A DNA stretch of 64,000 bases from Blasia pusilla. Taxonomy: Eukaryota > Marchantiophyta > Marchantiopsida > Blasiales. Below are positions 46,032 through 57,721 of this stretch, in pieces (positions within the stretch are counted from its first letter, which is position 1; every line of letters starts with the position of its first letter). Where the stretch lies: contig CM114271.1 of assembly GCA_050084515.1 (NCBI GenBank), forward strand, positions 1,798,001 to 1,862,000, read 5' to 3'. The translations under genes were made by a program, and so were the position numbers. The notes beneath the pieces were generated by a model. That model did no database searches and was not told the origin of the DNA. It saw nothing but the letters and a program-made list of their open reading frames with translations.

Positions 46032-49000
46032 TCAGCCTCCAAAATTTATCCCTTGCGCTAGAGGCAGTGTCCGTCCATAATTGATTGTACTGCAGCCACG
46101 AGACACAAAAAGCCCAAAGTGTTATATTTACCACTAGCGAATCAGTTTCCAGCACAAATCATTCTGAGAGTTAACGAAAGATTGAAACCTGAGGAGATTG
46201 AATGCAGGTGAGAATCTAGGCCCAGTCATCTCACCAAGTCGTTCGTCGCATGTATTGTTTCCAAGAGTCGCTGCCTGCCTCTCGACCACCTCCAGTCTCT
46301 TTCTCACCACCAAAGGCTCCCCCGATTTCCGCACCATTGGTGGGGATGTTGACATTGGCAATACCACAATCACTTCCTGTTGGACTGTTTAACATGGGAA
46401 TGGATCAGCACTCACTATTCCATACTCTACTGAAGCTATTGAATTGCAATGACCTGTTGAATCTTTGGTGGAATGTGATGTTCCAGCCACTCACAAAAGT
46501 GATTGATTCATCCTGTTCCAGTGAATGCTGATACGATAAAGCTTTCCTATAAATGTGAATACAAAACAGCAGTCGTTTCAAAAAGATAGCAGATGGCAAG
46601 AGCAAAACTAGTGTAGTTCCACAAAGCTAGAAGAAATCATTGTTCATAGAAATGGCTCACGACTGCAGCCCCTCTATGTAGCACTAGCAAATGTCCAGGT
46701 AATTTATAGCTTATTTATAAGATAGGTACATACCCTGTCCACTTGAATATTGTTTCCAGATTCTGAGTGAATATGGAGCTGCTGAGCCCCTGAGGAACTG
46801 AGTTGTTCATCTCCACCGCTTCCTCAAAAGTCTGTCAAATGGGACGTTGAGAAAGGAAGTAAGCTAGTGGCTAATTTTTGGCAGATATCGTTCCACAGCA
46901 GAAACAGGATGGGAAGATCTTGGAAATGACAGTTATGCAAACTTCCGGTGATTACCTTGAATTTTATCACGTAGAGGATGGGACAAAATAGTTCCTCTCG
47001 GACGACAGGAGCATCATGAGATATTGCCACAACCGTAGGTTCCACGTAATTGCCCTCCCTCTCCATTACAGATCCACCAGTTAAAATGACTCCATTCTGT
47101 TACATTCAGGATCACTTTCTTCTTCAATGATCGGAATACTAAAAGCCCCTATGCCCTAGAATTACTGGAAAAGAAACATTAAAAAGCCATCATTCTGCTT
47201 CCTTCGCATCCATTGACGGCATTGAAAATAGCACAAAAGAGGTTGCTGGGGACCTGCACCTTGTGCAAAACACATGAAGGATAATGGAGCCCACAACAGT
47301 AACAGGGGGACTAGATTAGAGAAGAGGACGTTTGTCATCAAACCCTGAAAACCCAGTGAATTCTGAAAACAGTTGGTAACTGTTTGTATAACTATATAGC
47401 GCTTTCTAGAAAGATTGATGCGTCACATGTGCAATGAACCAAGATTGTTACTTTATATGTTTACAATTTGCACATTAGATGAGTGGTTGGGGGATGAAAA
47501 GAGAAAAAAAAAGAGAGTTCCTGGATACAAGTCAAATGGGAACCAAATGAACTCATCTGCACACCTTTTGCTGTAGCTCTAATGAGATTCCTTGATACAA
47601 GAAATAAAGAGAGAGTGATATATTTCATGCAAAACCGCAAAGTATGCCCATAGGAATGGAGAATTTTGAGCATGTAACAAAGGTGCTTCTCTCTCACTTT
47701 CATATGTTACAGAACTATGAGAATCACTTTACAAAAGGAATACTATCCTGCCAATTCCAAGGTTGGTATAATGGTCTACTTTTATCTTTCGGCAGTAATA
47801 TTAGGGACATGCTAAAATCAGCAACTTCCAAGAGAATCCAGATTCAAACAAAGAAAGAACAAGTACCTGCTCTTTGATTCTTCCAATGCCTTCTTTGAAG
47901 GCCATAACACCATCAGGTGTATGTAAGGGACCAAGGAGGGTGCCTTCAACCAGCGGATCACCAACTTTGACTTGAGAGTATGCTTTCAGAAGCCTGTCTA
48001 CAGTTTCTTTGTACACAGTCTCATGAACGAACTGTAGGCAGCAGCAAAACCATGTCAGACAAGGTCTTTCAGCAATCAGGCTCTACGGCAAGTAAGGCAC
48101 CAAAGTGCTTGTCATAGATGTGCTTAGTCCCATCTCCACAGAATATCAACAAAAGATTGATGTTCTTTAATCCTAGACCTCCACTGAACCTAAGACACAC
48201 AAGTGCTAGAGTATGATAAACTGTCAAAGCTGACCTGAGTCTGGCATTAATATGTACAGATGTAAAGAGAACAAGCATCTGAGAGTTTGCTCAACATTTA
48301 AGTGCAATTGACTGCATTTCTGGTGTGACAGTGAGCATGCAAAACTCTATGACTGACACACAAAGTTCACTCCTCGCCAGCACCTCTTTCGTTCTCAGTC
48401 ATGGACCCCTAGTCCCAGACCCTCAGACAGAAGAATGAGTGACCCTACACTACTGTTCAGAGCCAAGGACTTTGCAAAATGTGCAATTTAGTGTGGAGCT
48501 CAACTTGTTTCCGATGAGAACTTGAATTCCACAGAACTCCCAAGGGTTTCGCATCTGGTTGTAAAAGTGTGCAAGAGAGTCTCTTACCAGTCGACGGCAG
48601 CTTGTGCACCGTTGGCCAGCAGTACCCACAGATGCAAAAAGAACGGAACGAACTACCATTGAAATGTCAGCATCATCCATCACAATGATGGCGTTATTGC
48701 CACTTAACTCAAGCAGGCACTTGCCAAAGCGAGCATTGACCGCTTTCTGCACCAACTGTCCCACCTGCAGTTGATGCACCTTAAAAATCAGGACAACTAA
48801 ACTGAGCAGAGGTATACAAAAAAAACCTAAACATCCTCGTTCATCAAGATTACTACGAACATCATCACTCACACATCCTGCTTGTCTGGTAGACATATTG
48901 AAACAATAAATAAAATAGGCAACAAATGAAACAGAGAGGGAAAAAATAGAAAAACAAATGATTATCCTGAATATGTGAGATAATGGCTTGAAAATGGCAC

Positions 49001-52000
49001 ATACCTTTGTGCTACCAGTAAAGGAAACTAGATGAATTCTGCGGTCAGTAGAAATCTTTTCTCCGATCACAGCCCCTCCACAAAGGCCTGTGAAAATGGC
49101 TCCAGGAAGACCATTCTTCTCCAAAACCTGTTCAATAAGCTTGGTCACAGCTATTGTTATGAGAGGTGTTGTTGGAGCTCCCTTCCTGCACCATGATACT
49201 TGCCAGACTCAGATCTCTCCCTTAGAAGAATTATTAAACACGACCTTGACTGTTGATAACTCTGCACGATCAAAGATGTAAGCGAGGATATGCAATGTCC
49301 TCCATTGAGTTTGTGTTGTGTCCAACAAACTTTTTGAAAAGGCATAAAGTTGACACAGCAGATTCTAATTTTTTACCACTACAACCTTGCGGAGTTCTTC
49401 ACCACTCTTGCCCATTAAAGCTTGGACTGCTACAAAACACTATAGGCGATGGCTGAAGACTTATCTTTCCACTAAAGAACAGAGGAAAAACCAAGCCTAG
49501 CATGAATTACAGAATTGCAGTTGTTGTGCAGATAGCTGGAGGATACAATTCCCAAAACAATAACTCGGAGACTCACAACCTCTAGTAAGTACTTACCATA
49601 CAACACAACTCCCGCAGACCAATGCGATGCACGCATTCCATCCTGTATGAGACAGTTGACAACATGCGGCCTTTGAGATCTACAACATTCTAGGCTAAAA
49701 CCATACATCAACGAATAGAGACCCAAAATTCAGTATGTTATCTTTTGCAACACCAGTCTCTTTCAGGAATTTCTCAGTCACTTATGAGGGGACTCCAGGC
49801 CAGTAACAACTGACATACATTGTGTAACATGATAAGAAAAACTCCCTTGAAAGCTCTAGTATTGGAATGCCTAAAAGCAATGATAACTCAATAACTACTA
49901 CTTGATGGTAACAATTTCAGCGCTTCGTCACATACTAGAATTTCTATGGCAAACATTATCAAATCATAGTAGACAAGACTTGCGAGGAAAACAAAATTGT
50001 AGAACATGATCGTCCATACCAAGGACGGCACATGGGAAGTTGAACGCAGTGATGACACCAACAATTCCGAGCGGGTTCCAGACCTGCAAAAGAACAAAAT
50101 TGCCATAATACGCATTCTTCCTAAGATGGAGAAAGAAAGTTAACGATGAAGCTTCTCTTTCCACAATAATCTGGAAACAGTGAATCCTGGATTACCCCCA
50201 AACTTGCTGTCTGGAAGTTTTCACACAAGGCAGTCCCCATTCTGTGCCGCTAACAAAGATTTGGGATAGATAGAGATAGGCGCCATTAAAGGAAAGCAAA
50301 TCCTCTGAAAATTCGGGATAAGTTAAGAGAAACAAACCTCCAACATGACATGGTTTGGCCCTGCAAGTTGTACAAATGAGGGTACAAATCGGAATTAGCA
50401 TCATTTCTTTCAAAACCTAAAATACTCTGTTTATCGGTGATGGGGTACGTCACATGACTACTTGAGCTGTGATATATGATCGTCTCCTCAAAATTTATCC
50501 TTATCGCTTAGTTATTACCACGCTCAGGCATTCTGAGCCATCCCTAACTCAATAATCTTACAGGTCTAAGTACGACAATAAGAGCAAACTTACTTTCTGA
50601 TGGTATGACAGATCCATTAATCTGCCTGCTTAGACCCACTGCGAAGTCACACATGTCAATGAATTCCTGTGGACGCATTTGCAAGACTAGATTAGTGACA
50701 GAGCCTTTGGTGCTCGATCGGTTAAGAAACAATACTGTAAGCTATCCTGATAATGATACCTGCGAACTTGCAAACCCAATTGGTCTGTAGCTCCACAATT
50801 TGGAAGTTAGATGACATGATCAAACCAAGGGTTACCTGAACTTCTCCAATGCCCTCTGCCAAGATCTTCCCCATCTCCAGAGACACAAGTCTTCCGAGAG
50901 ACTCCAAGTTTGCCCGCAACACATCTCCAATTTGTCGGACTATCTCTCCTCTCTTGGGCGCTGTTGTCTGCATTCGTAGATTGCCAGTTGTCATATCATA
51001 GATCATTTTTTGAGTTCAAAGTGAGGAGAAATTCTATCCACCATCATCGCATTCCAACAGCTACACGAGAAGGGCGCGTACCTGCATCCATTGTTTCTTG
51101 GCTGCGTCACAGGCGACGAGAGCTTCTTCGTAATTGTCAGGGGACGCTTCTACCACGGTCGCTATTGGCTGCATCCAGATGAAAACCGTTTCATGTCATA
51201 ATTCCAACGTTTGAAGTATCTTTGCAAGATTGATAGAGAGGACCCAACTGAACGTCTGCAGCTGGCCGTGAAAGAAGATAAATTTTCCTAGCGTCATCCG
51301 ACAATTGATATTGTACATTTCTAAAAAGTACAAGGGAAGCTTCAAACTGCGTTGAGTCAACGAAATACGCGAAGTAAAGCCATAGTACATCGTCAGTGCG
51401 GATGGTCCATAGGGTTTCACGGCAATCGCACTTCAGACCATGAGGTTCAAATTCGTTTCAGTTCAGGTCTATCCTCTAGATTGCACTGCTTTCCGACTGT
51501 TCAACGACCACAAATTTGAAGAAATTCGGTAGAACTGAAGTTCAGGCGCTCCCTGACTCACGGAGATTTAGACAATAAGTCATTAAAGTCACCGATAAGT
51601 TCCTACGCGCGTTGTTTTCGGCCGCTAATACAACTCAATGAAAATTCCAAACCGGACACAGCGAAGATTTCAAACACAACAACGTTTGGTTCTCCCAATC
51701 TTCTGGCTTAAACTTCGTGGTTTTAAGATCTTCCTTGGCATGCAGCGCACAGTTCTCTTCCAAAACTACAAAGCTGAAGTTCACTGTGCCTAAGTAGATT
51801 CGACTACCCATCCCCCTCGAACTGCAAGCGTTCATCGGTAAAATTTCGAAGTTGTTATTAGATCCTAGATCTTAATTCAAAGAAAATTACGGAACAAGCG
51901 AATTAGTTGTGTTACGTTACGTCTAGGGGTGCCGATTCCGGACTCCTTACCTTGTTATTTGACGGGTTGACAGAGGTCACCGTAGGACCGTCGGCTTTCC

Positions 52001-52094
52001 ATTCACCGGCAATATAGCATCCCAGGTTGTGCCCCACCAAACCCAATCCTGCTAGAAACTTGTGCTCCTCTTTCTCGAAATCCAAACCCCCCAT
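46032..52094 (-). CDS. Aldehyde dehydrogenase family 7 (antiquitin / ALDH7B type), 14 exons, 512 aa
   Basis: Exons (high to low): 52094-51951, 51168-51082, 50967-50836, 50666-50594, 50360-50338, 50083-50020, 49642-49597, 49185-49005, 48764-48588, 48031-47867, 47096-46956, 46831-46734, 46384-46235, 46089-46032. All have GT/AG ends and joined phases without stops. [19 protein letters not shown] and [10 protein letters not shown] start the protein. [20 protein letters not shown] and [10 protein letters not shown] line the NAD site. FTGST is the nucleotide-loop motif, LLELSGNN holds the general-base Glu (~269) and [13 protein letters not shown] the catalytic Cys (~303). The end is [15 protein letters not shown]7 oxidises alpha-aminoadipic semialdehyde and other aldehydes with NAD+, linking lysine breakdown and stress detoxification. 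Arabidopsis ALDH7B4 is of nearly equal length. The protein lacks an obvious targeting peptide, so a cytosolic location is likely. Confidence 0.96.
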
Positions 52095-52980
52095 CTTGTT
52101 TAGTTCTCTTCAACCTGCTCTAAAAATTCACTTTTGGTCGATCTGGTGTCACACGTCGCAGTGGCAATCAACGAGAGCTCGAAAAGGAAAGTTGGAATCC
52201 CGGGATGATAAAAGGAAAAGCTGAGGGGACGGACTTCAATTTGAAAGACTCGTGGCTCTTCAAATTATTGTTTCTTTCGCAAGTTTCTCGTCAGTTTTTT
52301 ATCACACAAGTAGGCATTCCGTAGTACCTCTGTTTCCCTTGAGCTCTAAGGGGTAGCGCTGGTGAATGAGAATGTTCCGTCTGAACACCTACAGTAACGG
52401 ACAGCAACAGTAATTGACTGACAGATAGCTGACTCTCCTTGAAAACTAAATCGTCGAGGGTCCCGCCATTGGAACGAAAAGCGAGGAATCTACGACGATT
52501 GAAAATGGCCGTGCTTGCTCCTAAAGAAAGACAGAAAGAGAAAATGGTGGGGAATCTATGACGACTACGTGTACCTCTTTGCCCTACAACTTCTCGAGAG
52601 TCGGGCGCAGGTTGTCCACTCCGATCGGGTCCTTAAATTTGTACACTTCTACATTAAAGCCGCTTGATAGAAGCGGGCCAACAGTTTTGGATGGCATTGA
52701 AGGAAGAAGCCTCGGGCCGGCTCGTCAGGACTAGTGCCGGACCTCGGGAGTCTGCCCCACGAAAGTGAAGATGGATAGCGAAAGTCATAAGAGGGAACTC
52801 GCTCGCGATATTTGATCATGAGGCATGCCATGTACACTGAAGCGGTTTGGTAGATACATGTCGGTGACTCGGCATCGCTTTTCTTGGCCGTAGCAGCTGG
52901 CTCGCGTCGTAGCCTCGTGATATCAGTCCGCGACTCCGATCGCTCGATAGCGGTTGCTATGAAGGTGGGGATGCACGTGG
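52095..52980. promoter_or_regulatory. ALDH7 upstream region
   Basis: About 900 bp upstream of the ALDH7 ATG without a recognisable gene. It presumably contains the promoter and leader. I cannot identify a definite TATA box or other site. Confidence 0.4.
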
Positions 52981-52984
52981 CCGC

Positions 52985-53335
52985 GCATTCACCGCGACGC
53001 TGTTTAGGGGGAGTGTGGGAGTTGTAAATGTATGGAGCGAGTGCTTGATGGGAAACAAGAAGACGTATTTCATACTAGCCACGAATTGCGAGTCTCGAGG
53101 TCCGATTTCACCGACGGTGTTTAGGGAGAGTGTCGGAGTTGATTTTCTTGAACGAGTGCTTCATGAGATACCAGGAAACCTATTTCAGACGAACCATGGA
53201 TTTGCGAGTCTGGAGTTGCGATTCCACCTCAATGCTGTTTTGCGAGAGAGTCGGAATTCATTTTACGGAGCGAGTGCTTGATTCGAAACAAGAACACCTA
53301 TTGCAGACGAGCAATGAATTTCTCCAGAAGAGCTC
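52985..53335. repeat. Degenerate ~118-bp tandem repeat, three units
   Basis: Units begin at about 52,990 (accgcgacgctgttta), 53,108 and 53,225. Each contains GAGAGTGT(C)GGAGTT, a shared GAGTGCTTGAT(G), AAACAAGAA and CGAATTGCGAGTCT-like words, with substantial divergence between units. No coding interpretation is supported. Confidence 0.65.
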
Positions 53336-53339
53336 AGGC

Positions 53340-54660
53340 CGTCCTCTGTGCGCCATCTACCCAAAGTTCCTAACTTGGATCGAAGAGCTTCTCATCCTCG
53401 CGTTCCTCGTGGGAATTCGCATCCCTACTACTTTTGTGTGATGCTTTTCGTCGCCATACATATCACGCCGATCTCTCGGATAAGAGAGGACCACCTCAAG
53501 CCTCAATGGAACGAACCGATAAGGTATGCAGGAGAGTGGGCTACTTTAAGTCTCGTACTATTATGAGGGGATCGTGCATCGCACGGTCCACTCCATCGTC
53601 CCCTCCCTACCCATTCTCCTTTTAGCCACCTGAAAATCACCTTAATAATTCGAAAAAATTCTTTTTTACAATTATCTACTTATAATATCAGAAAATAATT
53701 AATTATATATATTATTGTTGGAAAATGTATTTTATTTGGAAATATTTTTAGGATAATGGGCTGAAAAAAAATATTTCTCGTATGTAAGTAGATTTATTTT
53801 TTTTCCATTCACTATCTATGCACGGGTTGCCTATCATTATGGGAGAAATGTCTTTTTTTGAATTGTACTTTTCAAGAAAATATTTCAAAAAAACTAGAAA
53901 AAAAATTCAAACATTTTTTTAGTGGTTTGGACACTTTCGTTTTAAAATTACGAGTAAATTTTTTTAATTTTTTTAAATTGATTAGTATTTAAATGAGACA
54001 CGCATCAATTGAAAAACAGGTGTCCACATCTCTAACCCCATCCTTCCTTTCTCGGATATATAGATAGGGGACCCACTCCTGCGAGTAGCTGGAACCCCAA
54101 TGATCACGCCCGTTGGAAAACTGATGGGGTTTCCTACAGCTGCTGATGCCATCTGTCGGTAACACCATAGCCTCTTCCACATTCAAGCCGCCAACAGTCG
54201 CAGGAGTCCGTCCTATGGCTCTGGCTCAGTAGAGAGACGTACTCAAGGGAACTGGTGTCCATTTTCATGTGCGACGAGAAGACTTCTGACGAGAACATTA
54301 CCTCTTATGCACATCCCAAAGGCTATGCAGTGTTGTTGCTACGCACGGACACCATCACCGGAACGCTGGCGATTTGCGAAACAGGAGTTTCAATTTCACG
54401 GATCGCCTCAGGCTCAGAGTGATGACCATCCACGTGTTTTCTCAGGCCGAAAGCGAGGATCCCGACCACCAGAATGCTGTGAGGTGGTGTAATCAATACA
54501 CTACAGATGCTGACATGACATCGTTAGTGTGATGCCGCGAGCTCAAGCCCCTCACGCAAAACGACATAGGAGACACGAGACATGACAAACCCTCAGGAGA
54601 AATGCACCTAAATTAGCCGCGAGAGAGTGAGAGAGAGAGAGAGAGAACGACGACAGTGGG
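53340..54660. other. Intergenic, no gene seen
   Basis: Sequence between two tandem-repeat regions. A Helitron-3'-like hairpin (CGTGCATCGCACG) occurs at ~53,573 without a clear partner end. 53,640-53,990 is very AT-rich. A (GA)n run lies at ~54,620-54,648. No coding region is recognised. Confidence 0.5.
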
Positions 54661-54672
54661 ATATTCCGATCT

Positions 54673-54888
54673 CCAAACCAAAGGCATTCCAAACTCGCAC
54701 ACTTCAACATGCCAAATTTGGCGAAGTGAAAGAGACGCTCTTGACAATCCACTTTCTCTACTCATCATGCAACTGCTTCACCAAACCAAAGGCATTCCAA
54801 AATCGCACACTTCAACATGCCAAATTTGGCGAAGTGAAAGAGACGCTCTTGACAATCCACTTTCTCTACTCATCATGCAACTGCTTCT
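54673..54888. repeat. 108-bp tandem duplication
   Basis: Two copies starting CCAAACCAAAGGCATTCC (54,673 and 54,781) are almost identical over 108 bp, differing at one or a few bases. Because 108 is a multiple of three, plus-strand frames stay open across both, but the product (AKFGEVKETLLTIHFLY twice) has no recognisable domain. The near-identity implies a recent duplication. Confidence 0.9.
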
Positions 54889-54889
54889 G

Positions 54890-55590
54890 ATTCCATCAAA
54901 TCCATTCAAGTTGGCACAAAATCTCACTCTACACTCCTCCACCCACCCCACCCCACCCCACCGCACAGCACTGCTCTGCTCCCACGCTGACGGAATCGCC
55001 AAATTTTCTCCGTCCCCATACCCCATGTGCCCGCGAGCGCAACTGGCCATCCTTCCATAACACCTTCAGATTTCATAGCTAATCAGATCACGCTGAGCGT
55101 ACGAGTTCTTCTCATCTAATGGGGACCCATGTGAGGCCACGTGAATGCCTTGTCTTCTTTCGTAGGGTTTCCGACGAATGACGATCGTGTCAAGGAGGTC
55201 GGTCTCACTTGGATGATGATGTGCTCATGGGGAAGAAGACTTGCTATCTATGGATTAGTTGGAAAACCCAGCAGAATTGAACGCGGACTTCTCATGTCTC
55301 ATGGAAAGGCGCCATGTCCGGCCACGAGCAAGGACCCGGAAACGTGTCCTATTTATACGAGTGTCCGGAATAATGTAAACTTTAATTGAAACTTCCATGG
55401 GATACAAAGGAGGGGGGCATAGGGAGCCAAAATCGGCTCCGACGAGACATAAGACCCCCAACGACCAAAATCAGCACAATACGATACAATATCAGCAACA
55501 CCTACAATTATGGGTATTATTAAGTGGGCTTCTAATATTGGCTTCCTTTTGGGAGGTGGTTGGGGAGGCTGGAAATCTAAATTATCATGG
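54890..55590. other. Intergenic, no gene seen
   Basis: Contains a short (CCCAC)n run near 54,943-54,965 and otherwise unremarkable sequence. Open frames are short and without domains. Confidence 0.5.
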
Positions 55591-55594
55591 GAAA

Positions 55595-55892
55595 TCTATA
55601 TTATTATGGGAAATTTCCTTAGGGTTTTGCAAACATATGTAGGCTGAGAGGTGATAATTGGATAGAAACAATTGTTTCCCCAAAAAAAGAATTGAACTTG
55701 TGTACAACATGGTTGGTCATCCATCCTCTCCTTTTCATGCATCCTCTCCTTTTGACACTTGGCATTTTCAACCAACGGAATCGCTCACCTTTAGAGCCAA
55801 TAGGATCGCTTAGAATTGAACTCAAATGGGACTTGAAAATTATAAGAGGTACTTATAAATACAAACCCATGTATCGCACGGGCCTATGCTAA
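55595..55892 (+). mobile_element. Helitron-like non-autonomous element 3
   Basis: Starts A|TCTATATTATTATGGGAAAT, sharing the 5' end of the elements at 3238-3425 and 33,324-33,569. It ends with a hairpin-forming CCCATGTATCGCACGGG followed by CCTATG and CTAA|T. Flanking A and T agree with Helitron insertion. No coding capacity. Confidence 0.6.
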
Positions 55893-56690
55893 TAGCAAAT
55901 ATTAGCATAATCCTGTGCTACAAAATCCTAACCTATACCTCCCATGCTAAAATATTTTCTCCCATGTTCTTCTCTCCCTATGGATTACACATGGTTCTTC
56001 TACATTCTATTAATTAATAAGATAAAGCAAGTCATGTTTGATCCCATCTTTTCATCAGATTGGAAAGGCTAGGGACAATATTAGATTGGAGATGAGATAG
56101 ATGTTGTATAACTAGTTCATCCGATTGCAAAATAATCTTTGGAGAATAGGTGTAGGATAAGAAATCAGGAATTTGCTTAAGTGGCCCCTTGCCCTACTTA
56201 TGTTGCTTAAGTGGCCCCCCTACTAAATCTCTTGCTTGAGTGGCCCCCATGAACTGCCACGTCAGAGTTCCCACCGGTTGGTAGAAATGTTCTTCTACGT
56301 AGTTACTCTAGCCCAAATGTTTTGGATATAGGAACAATCCCGAGTTAGGGTTTGTCACTTTCGAGTTAGGACTGTTGATCATGCAAATCGTGATCAACAC
56401 TCATTTCTGATCTCGGCACATGTTAATTTGTTTACTAATCGGTGTTTACTGTTCATAAGCTTGATTAGAGAATGGATGGTGTCCACTACCCAAACATTCT
56501 CGACCTCTCGTGTACTAATGCGATTTTCCGGACTTGAGCGGACAACATTTTCTCTACGGATGACAATGGATTTTCTGGTTCTAGTCGCAAAGACCAAAAT
56601 TGTGGATCTTATGAACGAAGGCCATCATCAATAGAGTCATCGGCTGCTTTCGAGTTATGGCGAGCCTCCACGCCCAAGAATGATCCTGTC
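55893..56690. other. Left flank of the second MULE
   Basis: AT-rich at first. At ~56,170-56,245 the motif TTGCTTAAGTGGCCCC occurs three times in near-tandem. No inverted copy of it is found at the right side of the window, so I do not call it a terminal repeat. No coding region recognised. Confidence 0.45.
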
Positions 56691-56699
56691 TCGAAGGGT

Positions 56700-57650
56700 T
56701 CAGCCTGGAAGAAGGTAAGATGACGCCGGGTTTAGTGGGCGTCAAAACGACGCCGAGATGGAAACTTCGATCGAAATGATGATTATTGTCGCAATAGCCG
56801 CCACCATAATCGAAATAGCCGCCGTTGTAGATTATTTCGTTTTACGAGAGGTGATCCTACCGAGAATAGCCGGAAAATATCCGCCGTTGTAGTTATTTTG
56901 ATTTCTGAGATGTAAGCCTCCTCACAAGTATAGCCGCCGAATTAGTTTGCCGTGGTAGTTTTGTAGTTATCCTGAGAGGGTCGCCTTCTCAAATTAGCCT
57001 CCGAATTAGCCGCCGTTGTAGTATTATTGTTGTCTTGAGAGTTGAGCCTAGTCATAAGAGTGGTCGACTTAGCCGCATTTGTAATTGATTTCCTTTCTTA
57101 AGAGCTTAGCCTACTGAGAATAACCACCGAGATAGCCACCGTTGTTGTTGTTTTGTTGTCATGAGAGGCGAGCCAACTCAGAATAGCCTCCAAATTAGCC
57201 GCCGTTGTAGTTGTTTTGTTCTCTTCAGAGGTGAGCTAACTCAGAATAGTCACCGAATTAGCCACCGTTGTAGATGTCTAACTTTCACTAGAGGTGAGCC
57301 AACTCAGAATAGCCGCTGAATTAGCCGTCATTGTAGGTGGTTTGGGTTTTGGGAGATATTGGGCTACATCGACTAGCCTCCGAAATAGCCGCCGTTGTAG
57401 TAATTTTGTTCTCTTCAAAGGTGAGGCTACTCAGAGTATCCTCCGTTGTAGTTGTTTGTACTTCTGATAGATGAGCCTACTCAAAGCAGTTGCCGTTGCA
57501 GTAAGAGGTGATAGTACTCAGAATAGCCGCCTAAATAGCAGCCATTGCAGTTGTTTTGTACTCCTGAAAGGTCAGCCTACTCTGAATAGCCGCCGTTGCA
57601 GTTGTCTTGTACTTCTCAGAGGTTAGCCTACTCACAGTAGCCGCCGCAGT
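56700..57650 (+). repeat. Left subterminal array, TAGCCGCCGTTGTAG
   Basis: About 15 copies of (AATAGCC(G/T)CC) mostly followed by GTTGTAG and TTTTG, spaced roughly 50-75 bp. Each unit often includes GAGGTGAGCC(T/A)ACTCAGAATAG. Its core is the reverse complement of the GGCGGCTATT core on the right side. Confidence 0.9.
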
Positions 57651-57721
57651 GGATATTTGGATGACATGATGTAAGTCTTCATTTTGCGATTTGTATTGGC
57701 GTGGCGTAGTCATCAGCCGCT

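Noticed and set aside
56170-56245. TTGCTTAAGTGGCCCC repeats as the left terminal repeat of the second MULE
   Set aside because: They are direct, not inverted, and no counterpart is seen on the right side within the window.
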